The position numbers were made by a program, and so were the translations under genes. Of a stretch of 64,000 nt of DNA, positions 21,098 through 31,070 are shown piece after piece. Under the pieces are notes generated by a model. That model did not search any database and had not been told where the DNA came from. It worked only from the letters and a program-made list of their open reading frames with translations. Source of the DNA: Nematopogon swammerdamellus (Eukaryota; Arthropoda; Insecta; Lepidoptera; Adelidae); the NCBI GenBank assembly GCA_946902875.1, contig OX336336.1, forward strand, positions 1,100,045 through 1,164,044, given 5' to 3'. Every line of letters starts with the position of its first letter. The stretch's first letter is position 1.

Positions 21098-21180
21098 CTC
21101 GTCGTTAAAAGAATAGCCCCATTGCATCTCTCCCCGTGTATGTCGTAAAAGTCGCAATCCCCGTGCATGACAGAATGTCC
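21098..21180 (+). repeat. LINE-derived GTCGTAAAAG repeat
   Basis: AAAAGAATAGCCCCATTGCA, CTCTCCCCGTGTATGTCGT and AAAAGTCGC match 48518-48582. The GTCGTAAAAGGCGACTAAGG block is a common piece of lepidopteran retroelement 3' ends (from memory). Confidence 0.5.
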
Positions 21181-21284
21181 ATGATCATCGTTAGACGCAC
21201 TTCCTTGTAGGTGTAACGATGACACATGTAGAGCTCTCATTTTTTAAAAAAAGTTTGAAAAAAACACGTTTCTTGTATACCTCC

Positions 21285-21500
21285 CAAAATTTTTAGGACC
21301 CTCCAAAATTTTTTATTTTTTTTTTAATTTATTATTTGTTGTTATATCCACCATATTGACATAATTTTTATTCTGTAAAGATTTAAACCGGCTGGCTATT
21401 ACGGTTCCAAAGATACAGCAGCAGGGACGACGGACGGACAAACGGCGGCGTAAGCTTATTAATAGGCTTCCGTACGCGGTACGAAAACCTAAAAATGAAA
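21285..21500 (+). mobile_element. GTTCCG-family element, end piece
   Basis: Contains AACCGGCTGGCTATTACGGT, a run of GGACGGACAAACGG, AGCTTATTAATAGGCTTCCG and TACGCGGTACG. The inverse of the ends at 25215 and 30003. Non-coding. Confidence 0.6.
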
Positions 21501-21565
21501 AAGGTTTTATTTTTAGCGTCCCGTCGCAAACTGCGAAAAAATTTACACTTATGGGCTCACTCCTT

Positions 21566-21613
21566 TGTCTGTCTGTCTGTCTGCCTGTCTGTCTATCTGT
21601 CCGTCTGTCTGTC
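21566..21613. repeat. (TGTC)n microsatellite
   Basis: Twelve or so TGTC/TATC/CGTC tetramers. Confidence 0.9.
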
Positions 21614-21814
21614 ACACATATATCTCTGGATTTTTATTTTTATTTATACTTGTACATATTTTTACACTATAATAATTCTTATAAAAATTCACAATAATTT
21701 GTGTAAATGGTAGCGGTTCAGCATAAGCCTAGCTAGGATAGGAAATTGTTATAGTGTAAAAACATTTTTTCTTATTTTAATTCTTAATCTTATTTTCATG
21801 GCCGTTACGATCGA

Positions 21815-21985
21815 CCTGCATTCAGTGCGGTTGTACCAAACCGGAAGCCTTTATCCTAACCTACATTTATGTACATAATAAGGTAAGAGGATGGAGCTGA
21901 CAGTTCATGTGCAATCCAAACCATGGTCAACGACAACGGTCGGGCGGCCACCCATCCAAAGTCTGACCGCGCCCTCGTAGAAAAT
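21815..21985 (-). mobile_element. 5S-like SINE fragment
   Basis: The minus strand reads GGCGCGGTCAGACTTTGGAT, GGGTGGCCGCCCGACC and ...TTTGGTACAACCGCACTGAA. Both ends are missing. Confidence 0.6.
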
Positions 21986-22084
21986 ATTATCAGATGAGAA
22001 CAAAGGAGCCGTGACGGGACCCTCGGCACGCAAACATGTTTCACCTTGACCGGTGTTTTCAAAGACGTTTCCAAGTCGAAAAAA

Positions 22085-22300
22085 ATATAAAAACCGCCTT
22101 CAAAAATTTATGAAAAAAAAAATCCAACCCTACAGTTGAAGGCGGTCGGTTATTTTTGCTTGCTTTAGCATTTTATTTCACAGTGTTTTTAGTAATTTTC
22201 TGGTATTTGTACTCGGCGGAATCGCTCGGCCTTCGGCCTCGCGATTCCGCCTCGCTTTCCAATCCGATCTTAACCAAATTGAAATGGGACCAATTGCAAT
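22085..22300 (-). mobile_element. CCGACTTC-family fragment (palindrome and hairpin)
   Basis: Keeps the CCGCCTTCAAAAATTTATGA arm, GTTGAAGGCGGTCGG and the complete GGCGGAATCGC hairpin (about 22213-22255). The head end is lost after GAAATGGGACC. Confidence 0.7.
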
Positions 22301-22557
22301 TAATTAGAGCACACAACTAATTAATTGTTCGAATTACTAAATCCACTTTGCTTGCTCGTTAGCGACAGCCGCAGTCCCCCTGCGCCGCCCCGCCCCGCGC
22401 GTACCTCGCCGCTAACCCGTATTGACCTTCTGGCTTCTGACCACTATTTGCTTAGATTTTTCTGTTATTTTTTACTGAAGCCGCCCTGCCGATTTATAAG
22501 GTTGAAAATATATTTTGTTGAACTGGGAGCCAGGACATTACTTGCGTTGCTTTAAAA

Positions 22558-22740
22558 TTGAAAATTTATTTAAATGCTTACGCAGCCGGAAAACAATTAT
22601 TGTTGAGGGAGCTGGGCAAGGGGCTGCGCGAATCGTCTGGGGACAGTCGGGCCGGCTCGTTCCTCCTCCAGCGCGTCAGACTGGCCGTGCAGAGGGGGAC
22701 GCTGCGAGCGTTATGGGGGCCTTTCCGCCGACTCGGTTTT
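22558..22740 (+). pseudogene. C-terminal fragment of an RT-type retroelement protein
   Basis: One frame reads LLLRELGKGLRESSGDSRAG then SFLLQRVRLAVQRGT. This matches the last part of the core proteins at 33551-33982 and 54846-55343 (there FFQRVSLAIQRGNAASALRT). The pattern LGxxLRExSGDxRAGxFLxQRxSLAxQRGN closes a C-terminal domain found in retroelement-like invertebrate proteins (recalled, not searched). Only about 45 residues remain, with a relic tail TLRALWGPF. It is joined directly to a SINE. Confidence 0.55.
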
Positions 22741-22756
22741 TTTTTATTTTATTTTT

Positions 22757-23075
22757 TATGGAGTACTTGGATGGGTGACCGCTCGACCGTTGGAGGCTGA
22801 CCGTGATTCGGATTCCACGTTAAACTGTAGGTCCCTTCCCTTCTTACCTTACTAGGCGGTGGGGTTTATCCCGCCCGGGTTGGTACCACCACACTGAATG
22901 AAACGTCCGGTCGAAACGGCTATGTAAATAGTTCGTGTTTTGCGCTCCAGTTCAATGTAGCCGACATGAAATGAAGGGAAGCACTGACATGGCACCTAGT
23001 TCACCCGGTGTTATGGGCTGACATCACGGATGTTGTAGGTGATGTAGCCAACCGTGTCAGTTTCCATAAAAAAAA
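22757..23075 (+). mobile_element. 5S-like SINE, truncated head
   Basis: Starts within the 5S-like block (GAGTACTTGGATGGGTGACC) and runs through GGTTGGTACCACCACACTGA, GGCACCTAGTTCACCCGGTG and GTGTCAGTTTCCATAAAAA, the complete 3' half and A-rich tail. Confidence 0.75.
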
Positions 23076-23079
23076 CTCG

Positions 23080-23168
23080 GCTGTGTTTTCCTCTACACTC
23101 GAGGTCAACCAGCAATACAAAAGGAATTGTCCGGGATGACACCTTCTCGGATGTGAGATTGGCTGGTC
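23080..23168 (+). mobile_element. 3' end of a tRNA-derived SINE
   Basis: CTCGGCTGTGTTTTCC, GACACCTTCTCGGATGTGAG and ATTGGCTGGTC match the tails at 41127 and 50600. It is cut by the element at 23168. Confidence 0.6.
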
Positions 23169-24214
23169 AGCGCATATCGCTAGCTGAAAGCGATAGTGGG
23201 TTATCTTAAAAAAGGTAGTTTTGAGATAAACACATTTTTAGTTTTCTTAAGTTCTAACTTTAGTTCTAACTTTATTATATATTTTGAATTAGAATCACGA
23301 TTGTTTGATAGATAAAACGCTTATTTTCTTGATTTCATTGTTTTGAAAAATATAAATCTTCATTTTCATAGTTAATTTTAAGAAAATCTGAAAAAATCGG
23401 GAAATCGGCAACAGTGGGTACTGTTGCTCTGGAACCAGCCTTGAAAGTTTGACGTAGGGATGGGCGTTACCGTTATTTTTCTAATGCAACAGTGGGTTGT
23501 GAGCAACTGTGGGTTAAGTTTGAAATTGCATAAATAACTCAGTGTTGCTTTTAACTTTTAGCAATTTCTTGTAATGCGCTATGGTGTTGTGTTTGAAATT
23601 GCATAAATAACTCAGTGTTGCTTTTAACTTTTAGCAATTTCTTGTAATGCGCTATGGTGTTGTGTTTGAAATTGCATAAATAACTCAGTGTTGCTTTTAA
23701 CTTTTAGCAATTTCTTGTAATGCGCTATGGTGTTGTGTTTGAAATTGCATAAATAACTCAGTGTTGCTTTTAACTTTCAGCAATTTCTTGTAATGCGCTA
23801 TGGTGTTGTGTTTGTAATTGCATAAATAACTCAGTGTTGCTTTTAACTTTTAGCAATTTCTTGTAATGCGCTATGGTGTTGTGTTTGAAATTGCATAAAT
23901 AACTCAGTGTTGCTTTTAACTTTTAGCAATTTCTTGTAATGCGCTATGGTGTTGTGTTTGAAATTGTATAAATAACTCAGTGTTGCTTTTTTTTGATTTT
24001 TTTTTTTTTAGAAGTTACCATTAACCCAGTGTTGCATGAAAACCTAAAATTCAACATTGAGTTATCGTTATAAGGGGGACAAAAAAAAATTTTTCCTGAA
24101 AACCCACTGTTGTCTTGGATGGAGCTCGATTTACTCGATATTTCTGTATACTTAACTCAAAATCGACTTTTGGGCAGATAACCCACCATTGCTTTCATCT
24201 AGCGATATGCTCTG
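23168..24214. mobile_element. 1.05-kb element with 40-bp terminal inverted repeats
   Basis: Left CAGCGCATATCGCTAGCTGA and right CATCTAGCGATATGCTCTG are inverted partners. The pairing extends through AGATAACCCAC / GTGGGTTATCT, about 36 of 40 bases. Inside are 73-bp tandem repeats (23519-23992) and several AACAGTGGGTT / AACCCACTGTT motifs. No coding capacity and no clear target duplication. Family unknown; CAG...CTG ends would fit several DNA-transposon groups. Confidence 0.7.
23519..23992. repeat. Tandem array, 6.5 x 73 bp
   Basis: TTGAAATTGCATAAATAACT recurs at 23520, 23593, 23666, 23739, 23812, 23885 and 23958. Units are nearly identical (one TTTCAG for TTTTAG, one TGTAATTG). The last unit is cut by a T-run. 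Confidence 0.95.
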
Positions 24215-24229
24215 TTTATGTTTTCTTAT

Positions 24230-24635
24230 CAGGGCCCTTCTACACTTGCGTTTAAACGCCCCGGCGGAAAAGCGCTCGTGAAACGTGGCAGACACAATTT
24301 TACATACAAGTACAACGACGCATTCTACATTACGGCGTCTTTCCGCAGCTGTACCTGCGTTTCACGGGCGTTTGCTTTTTAAACGCAACATGCAGCGTTA
24401 AAAACGCAGCGGATAATCGCAGTTTCAATCTACACGAGCGTTTTTCCGCGATTGCGTCATTCTACTCAAGAACTTAACAATAATAAAAACGCTGCAAGAG
24501 CAGTGATCATGGGCGAGTCCATTATGAAGAATGAGCAATGGCAGCGTATAATCGCTAGCGTGTAGATTGACGGTTTGGAACAGCGTATACGACCGTTTTT
24601 CCGCCGGCGTTTAAACGCAAGTGTAGAATGAGCCT
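24230..24635. mobile_element. MITE with CAGGG-type inverted ends
   Basis: Left AGGGCCCTTCTACACTTGCG with TTTAAACGC and CGGCGGAAAA following; right CGTTTTTCCGCCGGCG with TTTAAACGCAAGTGTAGAAT. Inverted repeats of about 42 bases with few mismatches. The inner part repeats GCGTTT/AAACGC many times. 406 bp, non-coding, target duplication not clear. Confidence 0.8.
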
Positions 24636-25200
24636 AAGTTCTCGCCTCGCAGTTCCGGTGGTCGCTTAGATGAAATAAATAATTTTTATTTTTCAAATAA
24701 ATAAATGCGTGCGGCCGTACAAGATTCGTCGCCAAGTTTTTGCTATAACCCCTGTAATCCTTTAGCTCGTAAATCGGAATATTTATTTTCGCTTGCTAAT
24801 AAAACTATAATCTGCGCGCGCCGCCGCCGCCGGCCAACGTCGCGAGGCGACTACGCGAAGTCACATTTCATATTTGAGTCGCAACGCGTGTCGTGCGTGT
24901 TGTTATACGTATTGTGTGGTGGTGGCGCCTGAGGCGTATTTAGGTTCGATGCCTGCCGGCCAGCACGCGACCCCAGCGCACCGTACAAAATATTCTTGTT
25001 CGCCTGCATGCACTTCTCCCACATCCCAAAGTTTAGTAGAATATAATGCCCCACGGCATTAAGCTCGCCTATTGCGACTAATTTGTATAAAATTATCTTC
25101 AATTAATAATATATAAGTACATACGTACGTGCATACATATTTTGTTCTATCCCGACTCTGGCAAGAAAGGAAACGGGTGTTTAGCTACAAACATATTTTT
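24636..25200. other. No recognised gene
   Basis: A CG-rich patch with CGCCGCCGCCG at about 24820. An open frame of 75 codons at 24705-24932 has no motif I recognise. Confidence 0.4.
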
Positions 25201-25204
25201 TTAT

Positions 25205-25510
25205 ATTCTTTTTAGGTTTCCGTACCCTGTACGGAAGCCTATTACTAAGCCTACGCCGTCTGTACGTCCTACTGCTGTATCTTTGGAACCGTAATAGCTA
25301 GCCGGTTGAAATGTCACAGAATATGTGTTATTATGACGGATATAATATTTTTTTATAAAAAGTAAAAAATTAAGCCCATACAAGAAACGTTTAAAAAAAT
25401 AACGTCCAAGAGCGAGGCGGACTCGCGCATCGAGGTTTCCGCACCACATTTTTAGGGTTCCGTATCCGGTACGGGACCCTATTAGTAAGCCTAAGCCGTC
25501 TGTCTGTCTG
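25205..25510 (-). mobile_element. Two stacked GTTCCG-family ends
   Basis: TTCCGTACCCTGTACGGAAG with CCTATTACTAAGCCTACGCC at 25217 and TTCCGTATCCGGTACGGGAC with CCTATTAGTAAGCCTAAGCC at 25458: two copies of the same terminal block about 240 bp apart. Between them are TGACGGATATAATA and GGCGGACTCGCGCATCGAGG. The 124-codon minus frame across them is a product of this duplication, not a gene. Confidence 0.65.
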
Positions 25511-25511
25511 G

Positions 25512-25815
25512 TCTGTCCTGGCATTGGCTTCTCTTGGAAGAGGTCCGAGGTCCGAATCCGGTCGGGGTGTGCCAATGAGTTTTATTTCGACAGAAAAATT
25601 TACTTGCACCCTTCACCACCTTCACTCTGTTTAACCATTCGGAAACGGCGTAAAACTGTCTATCCCTTCCCTTGCAGTAGGTGGTAGGCTCAAATTGTAG
25701 CCGACTAATAGGTTGGTACTACAGTACTGGATATAAGATGGCCGCATAGCGGCCTCGACTGTGTTCAAGTCTCCGGTGTGACACCTTGCCGATCTCAGCC
25801 GAGGCTGCTATGCGA
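25512..25815 (+). mobile_element. tRNA-derived SINE (head partly lost)
   Basis: GGTCCGAATCCGGTCGGGGT (B-box), then CAATGAGTTTTATTTCGACA, GGTAGGCTCAAATTGTAGCC and TCTCCGGTGTGACACC, as in the copies at 40890 and 50345. Confidence 0.7.
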
Positions 25816-26078
25816 CCATCTTTTGTTTTTGAAACCAACATTTTACCGCCCTCAAATATTTTGCAAAGGCCCCACGACTCATATTTAATTACGGCCCTGG
25901 GACGTTGACAAAACGATGCGGCATCCCGTTCTCTGGGTTACATTTATTTTTGTCTAGAGCTCTGTTGAGTGAAGCGGCAACCCATAGCACAGGAGATTGT
26001 TTGCCAATATTTCTGTACACTCGCTCGGCAGGTCTTGTTACATTATTAGAATCGCCAAAAACAACCAGCTCACGTTGT
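25816..26078. other. No recognised feature
   Basis: Unassigned sequence; an 84-codon frame at 25905-26159 runs into SINE sequence and is not credible. Confidence 0.4.
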
Positions 26079-26195
26079 TACTCCGTCGTTCGTTCGGAAA
26101 ATGTTCCAGTTCAGTGTAGCCGGCACGACCAAAGAGAAAAACTGATATCACGGGTGTAGTAGGCGATCAGGTGTAGCCAACCACGTCAGATCCAA
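26079..26195 (+). mobile_element. 3' fragment of the 5S-like SINE
   Basis: CAGTTCAGTGTAGCCGGCAC, GATCAGGTGTAGCCAACCAC and GTCAGATCC then A-run. Confidence 0.6.
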
Positions 26196-26197
26196 AA

Positions 26198-26522
26198 AAG
26201 AGGGGTGTTATATGTTTAACGTGTGTGTATATGTGTGTACGGGTGTGTCTGTCTGTGGCATCGTAGCTCCCAAACTGATGGACAGATTTGGATGCGATTT
26301 TTTTTTAAAGCTTAAAATAAAAGTTGAATTACGAATTTAAAAAAACCCCGACCCTTATAAAGTCAAAAATAATTTCCGCTTACTTACTTAAAGGAATCGG
26401 GGGGCCGCTAAGTAAATAAAATATAAAAACTCAGAGCTGTGCGGGAATTTACTTAGCGGTCTCCGGACTCCTCTAAGTAAACGGAAATTATTTTTGAATT
26501 TTTAAGGGTCGGGTTTTTTTTA
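26198..26522 (+). mobile_element. CCCCCGAC-family foldback element
   Basis: GAGGGGTGTTATATGTTTAA, GT-rich run, GGCATCGTAGCTCCCAAACT and GATTTGGATGCGA head. Then a palindrome with arms AAGTCAAAAATAATTTCCG / CGGAAATTATTTTTGA and TCGGGGGGCCGCTAAGTAAA. Same organisation as 3744-4231. Confidence 0.7.
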
Positions 26523-26658
26523 TTATCTTAATTGAAATAATTAATGTTACTTAAAACATCGTCGCATCTTCGACTGACGTGCCCAACCCAACCAATGTTT
26601 GACTATTAATAATGACACTGTTGTCCGCATCGTACCGTACCGTAAGAATCTCACGCAT

Positions 26659-26976
26659 CGGATCGAACCACAGAGGATCAAATACCGCGCGCGCCTCTCC
26701 TAGAGGCGAAAGTAATAGTAATATTTGAAACCCAATAACTACACGCAGTGCTGCTAGCGCTTCGTATGTGTGAGGGTGTGTGTGTGTGTGTGTTAGTATC
26801 GACACTACACACAAAGAGGAGCAAGTTAGGCACACGCACAAAACAAATGCACACGCACAACACACATAATTATGTAAGTCATAGGCCACGCCCACAGGCT
26901 TCAACGGCGTTGTAGGGAAATCGCGCTCAGGGCGTCTCTAGCGCGCGCGGTATTCGATGCTCTGTGGATCGAACGC
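26659..26976. mobile_element. Element with GC-rich inverted repeats
   Basis: ATCGAACCACAGAGGATCAA plus ATACCGCGCGCGC on the left; GCGCGCGCGGTAT plus TCGATGCTCTGTGGATCGAA on the right; about 28 of 32 bases pair. The interior has a (GT)n run. TTGTCCGCATCGTACCG just outside the left arm recurs at 30697-30716. Confidence 0.5.
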
Positions 26977-26989
26977 ATTTTTGGAAGTA

Positions 26990-27090
26990 CTCTTTGTTAA
27001 ACATAGTGATCGGCGTTGTGCTGCAGTCAGCCACTCTAGTTATTATTCTGCTTACGCCGATTGTCGGTACACAGCGTAATGCTAGGCAGG
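26990..27090. repeat. Short repeat, relative of 3125-3270
   Basis: CATAGTGATCGGCGTTGTGC, TGCTTACGCCGATTGTCGGT and ACACAGCGTAATG. Confidence 0.45.
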
Positions 27091-27349
27091 CGTATATAAG
27101 AGATTAATTATTGTTTTTTTATAAATACGAACACAAAAGTAACGCCTACAGCTCTAACGAAATACAAACTCGGTTCAGGAGTGCTCGAGCACGTACTAAG
27201 CGTGAACTCCATTCCAGAAGCGTGACCTTCGTTAGGGACACGAGGCACGTACTCCGTGTGTTTATTCCCGTTCAAGTTTTTTGGAACAATGTGCTAACGC
27301 GCCCACCACGACGAATGGAAAAAGTTTGGTTTTCTGTAAATTCATAGGA

Positions 27350-27664
27350 ATACATAGCGTCATGCCTGTTTCCCGGTGGGGTAGGCAGAGACAACGGATC
27401 TCCACGTGCCACGATCCTGACACACCTCTGCCGCCTCTTCCAATCTCATAATGTTCTTCATGCATGCTCGTCGGTTACGGGTACTTCGCACTTGACCCTT
27501 TTTGAGCACATACCCGATCTGGTCCTGGTACGTGCGTCTAGGGCGACCCATCCCGACTCTTGCACTCACATTTGCTCCATAAATTTATTTCGTAAGTCTC
27601 CTATCGTGCATTCTTCCAACATGACCGAACCACCGAAGCATTCTTTTCTCAATCCTTGTCACTA
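27350..27664 (-). pseudogene. RTE-type LINE, C-terminal end
   Basis: The minus strand encodes MLRWFGHVGRMHDRRLTK, a stop, then GRPRRTYQDQIGYVLKKGQ, RNRRACMKNIMRLEEA and WRSVVSAYPTGKQA before the stop at 27360-27362. The motifs xRWxGHVxRM, GRPxxxYxDQI, CMxxxM and WxSVVSAYPxGK end the ORF of a very common lepidopteran LINE group (recalled as RTE-like). The polymerase is absent and a stop interrupts the frame: a 5'-truncated dead copy. It lies back to back with the LINE starting at 27665. Confidence 0.75.
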
Positions 27665-28479
27665 TATCTACTACTTGGAAAAGGTGAACTGCGATTTGGA
27701 AAACGCTTGGCGGTGGTCAGCATTGAATGGACTTGCGCTAAACCCTACTAAGACGGTAGCTCTTGTGTTGGGCGGTAGGAGATATGTTGATTCGGTTCTG
27801 GCTCGCAGCCCTGAATTGAAGTTGAATGGGGTTCTGATTCCCTTTGTCAAAACGGCGAGGAACTTAGGCTTTCGCATGGATTCGAACCTCAGATATGAAG
27901 ACCACATCTCAGAGAAGTTTGGAGCGTCTATGGGTAAACTCAAAACCCTCTATAAAATTAGAGAACGCCTTTCTAGAGAAGTGAGACACACCTTAACTGA
28001 ATCTCTTATACTCTCCAACTTAAACTACTGCGATGTGGTGTACGGGCCATGCATATACAAAAAAAACCACCAAACGTGTACAGAGGGTTCATAATGCGTG
28101 CATACGGTTCTGTGAGAACGCAGTTAGGAAGAGAGACCACATCACACCTCATCTAAATCGTCTCAATCTGCTGAAGATGGAGGGACGGCGTTGCCTTCAT
28201 CAAGCCGTTTTGCTGCATAAAATTATTCACACCAAGAAACCGGCACCATTATGGAGGAAACTAAAATGGCTTGGCGAAGGCAATCGCTACGGATCCCGTT
28301 CCGTGGGACAGCTGCTCGCGGTGCCTAAACACCGGGGAGCCGCATTCGAAGCCGGTTTCAGGTATGCGGCCTCTCGCTGCTGGAATAACATTCCACCGCC
28401 GTTAAAGCTTCTCAACGGTACACTCAATTTCAAAAAGGCCTTTAAAAAATACCTTCTTACCGTACAAAAAGAGCGATAA
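27665..28479 (+). pseudogene. CR1/Jockey-type LINE, RT C-terminal part (frameshifted)
   Basis: Frame one from about 27670: YLEKVNCDLENAWRWSALNG, LALNPTKTVALVLG, LGFRMDSNLRYEDHI, LSREVRHTLTESLILSNLNY. After an A8 run at 28059-28066 the frame shifts and continues RVQRVHNACIRFCENAVRK, HLNRLNLLKMEGRR, YAASRCWNNIPPPL and FKKAFKKYLL, stop at 28479. Order and motifs (NPxKT, the thumb, IQRVHNACIRF, RCWNxIPxxL, FKKxxKxYLL) are those after the YADD motif of non-LTR reverse transcriptases. About 270 residues remain of what would be an ORF2 of roughly 900; catalytic YADD and endonuclease are missing. The N-terminal 60 codons of the longer open frame are antisense to the neighbouring LINE and not part of it. 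Confidence 0.85.
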
Positions 28480-29028
28480 TACTCATACTGTAAATACATT
28501 TCTTACACGCGTGATTTAACCCACTCCTCCCTTCACTCTCAGTAGGGATCTATAACCATATGATGGCGCCTGGCTCTGCTTACACGGGATTTGCTGAAGC
28601 CAGCTCTCGAAACGAATGCTCGTGGACAGTAATAGGGTTTATTCATCTAAATTTAAATGATGCGTGCGCTCGCCGTCTTGATGCTTGGTAGAATTTTTGG
28701 TTTTTGTATATTTTGATTGTTTGTATCTAATAGGTAACTATACTTAGTTTAAGACTTCTGTGTTAACTAATCCTGTGTAAACTTGTAAAAATTGTGTAAA
28801 TGTGTATGTAGTGTGGTTAATTTTGTATACAGTTCTTTAGATTTAATTGAATTTTAGTATTAATGTAGGCTAGGCTTAAAAACAGCGGCCCTTGAGGCAC
28901 TCGAGTGGCCATATGCTGCGCCTACGCCCTTTCTTTTGTACCTAATATTTAGCTCCATTTATGTTAATGTAATATAATGTATGTGTACAACTGAATAAAA
29001 TACTATTCATTCTATTCTATTCTACTTG
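28480..29028 (+). mobile_element. 3' UTR and (ATTCT)n tail of the LINE at 27665
   Basis: About 550 bp of non-coding DNA after the stop, ending AACTGAATAAAATACTATTC and (ATTCT)n. A microsatellite instead of poly(A) is typical of CR1-like ends. GGCCCTTGAGGCACTCGAG lies shortly before the end. Confidence 0.75.
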
Positions 29029-29454
29029 TCACTTGACACTATGTATATATAGTACTTAATACTTATTTTAAGGTCTAGCCCGTTTTTTCGGAATACAGAG
29101 GAAAGTGACGTTTTACTGAGATTACTTGGACGGTTGCACGCTTCGCGCAACTAGTGATTACCGTCGATATTTTTATCGATATTACTATCGAGTTTTGTCG
29201 ATTGAATAACATTTAGTGTTAGTTATAATGCAACTGACCATTCCTGACATTAATAAGGTGAAGCAAAATTATTTTCTTTCTGGTATCACCATGCACTACA
29301 CTACACAGATTACTAGTATACGTACATTATATACGTACATTATATATAGTAGTATACGTGCACCTTCACACATGTATGTATACGCTATCTGCGTGATACC
29401 GCCAACAGCCAATGTAATTTTTTTCTACCTAGAACACTAGCAAACACTACTATC
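29029..29454. other. No recognised gene
   Basis: AT-rich; TATCGATATT-type inverted repeats at 29165-29195 and a self-complementary TATATACGTACATTATATA run near 29330. Confidence 0.4.
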
Positions 29455-29700
29455 TCATCTATGCTAGAGCTGAACTGCTTGGACACCGGGTGGCTAAGCT
29501 CAAGTGGCAGTGGGTTAGGCACATCAGCCGAAGAGGTGGCGATGTTTGAAGTAACCGTGTTTACTGGCGGCCGTGGACAGGAAACGGTGGGAAGGCTACC
29601 CGGCAGGTGGGACTACGACATCATGTACATTGGCGAAAAGCAGGACTGAAGAAAAATAGAGGCGTATGTCCAGCAGTGGACGCTTACGCGCTGACTAAGT
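29455..29700 (+). pseudogene. LINE ORF2 C-terminal relic
   Basis: One frame gives RAELLGHRVAKLKWQWVRHI, SRRGGDV, stop, then YWRPWTGNGG; a shifted frame ends near CAGCAGTGGACG, equivalent to VQQWT. KLKWQWxGHIxRR ... WRPxTGxR ... EAYVQQW is the C-terminus of another abundant lepidopteran LINE family. A stop and frameshifts show it is dead. Confidence 0.6.
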
Positions 29701-29999
29701 GACTGTTCCTTATATTACATAATACACACCTGCATAAATATTACACAACGTTAAAATAATTTGAATCCAAAAAGTGAGTTTCATTCCATGAGGCATTCTT
29801 GAGGCCAAGCTTGAGGCATTCTTTGCAAAGAACCAGCCAACCGTTTCAGATTCCATAACGAGAATTGTCAAAGATTTTGGAAGGAGAGAAGATGTGCCAT
29901 GAACGCCCCTTCGCATCGGAACCGCTGCTGTCGCCAGTTTTCGTTCAAACGCACAAAATCACAATTCATACATACGAACGCAGGACCACATTCGCACCA
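29701..29999. other. No recognised feature
   Basis: Contains direct repeats GAGGCATTCTT at 29791 and 29812. Nothing else assigned. Confidence 0.35.
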
Positions 30000-30366
30000 G
30001 CGATTTTTAGGGTTCCGTATCAGGTACGGGACCCTATTATTAAGCCTACGTCATCTGTCTGTCTGTCTGTCCGTCAGTCCGTCTGTCCGACGGCTGTATA
30101 TCTTGAACCGTAATAGGTAGCCCGTTGAAATTTTCACAGAACATGTTTTATGGCCGATATTACAACAAATAATAAGAAATAAAAAAAATTACGTGTATGC
30201 GCGCGCGCCATCTACCGAATAGATTATGAAGCATTTTAACTAAACATGACATTTAACTAATATGAAGCATTTCACAACACGCCATAGATGGCGTGAGTGG
30301 CGCTAGCCATGACGACGATACGGAACCCTCGGTGCGCGAGTTCGACTCGCACTTGGCCGGTTTTTT
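30000..30366 (-). mobile_element. GTTCCG-family element, near complete
   Basis: Plus strand: AGGGTTCCGTATCAGGTACG, (TGTC)n, CCGTAATAGGTAGCCCGTTG, ATGGCCGATATTACAAC, ...CGGAACCCTCGGTGCGCGAG, TTCGACTCGCACTTGGCCGG and a T-run. On the minus strand this starts ACCGGCCAAGTGCGAGTCGA, with the GCGAGT/ACTCGC hairpin seen at 57035 and 59990. Confidence 0.75.
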
Positions 30367-30694
30367 GCCAATCCAAAGAGTTGCATCCACATGCGCTCAC
30401 GCACACATCGATAGTTAACATTGGCAAATCTCACCATATTACGGTGTCGCGGTAACGCCTCCTTCGCAAATCTACCCTCCTTCTAAAATCTTTGGAAATT
30501 ATCATCTCCTACTAGCTAGCTGTCTCGCCGAGTCGCAGTGATTCACTCTTCAGAAGGCGAAACCGAAAAAGATCTGCAATGTCATAGCAGTTGTATTTGT
30601 TAACAAGACGATGTGTTGTGTGTGTGTACGGCTGGTCGGTGCAGGCGGGCCACAGATCAGAAAAATTGCCAGATGTGATATCGCGTCGTCGTCG

Positions 30695-30934
30695 CCGCCT
30701 GTCCGCATCGTACCGCATCATAAGTAAGTATCGCACGCATCGTATTTTTACAAGTACTGCGTGCGCTGTGTCCGCAGCTACCAGATTCCTGACGCGACCG
30801 TGCCGCTTGCATTCAGATTCATGACGTCATCGGCACGCACGTCGCAAGCGCCGGCCCGCGCCGTGCCGCGCCGAACCGCGCCGCACCGCTCCACTCCTGA
30901 CTTTACTGCGAGCGAAGCCGCGGGTAAAAGCTAG
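30695..30934 (+). mobile_element. Helitron-like 3' end after a GC-rich block
   Basis: GCGAGCGAAGCCGCGGGTAA then AAGCTAGT at 30927-30935: the conserved 3' hairpin and CTAG-T. The preceding 200 bases are CG-rich (CCGCGCCG repeats at 30850-30890) and share TGTCCGCATCGTACCG with 26613. No 5' end found. Confidence 0.55.
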
Positions 30935-30939
30935 TTATA

Positions 30940-31070
30940 TATATAAACCTTCCGGGAAAAATTATCTAACTGATGGTGAAAACCGCATGAAAATCCGTTG
31001 CGTGGTTTAGGAGGAGTTAGCGGATATACAGACAAAAGCGGAAAGCGACTTCAATTTATAATATGTATAA
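30940..31070 (-). mobile_element. Fragment of a lepidopteran Helitron/SINE-like repeat
   Basis: AAACCGCATGAAAATCCGTT then GCGTGGTTTAGGAGGAG, ACAGACAAAAGCGG and GCGACTTCAATTTATAA. This block is a common lepidopteran interspersed repeat (from memory); a related piece, CATCAAAATCTGTTCAGCGG, is at 51862. Confidence 0.5.

Noticed and set aside
24230..24635. 8-bp target duplication for the CAGGG-ended MITE
   Set aside because: Flanks TTTCTTAT and AGTTCTCG do not match; the inverted ends are reported without a duplication claim.
25201..25575. 124-codon minus-strand open frame with a repeated TDGxGLxIGxRTGYG peptide
   Set aside because: The repeat comes from two stacked GTTCCG-family ends; part of the frame is a SINE head. 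Not a gene.
27492..27660. N-terminal 60 codons of the 200-codon frame at 27492-28094
   Set aside because: Antisense to an RTE-type LINE end; only the part after about 27670 is LINE coding sequence.
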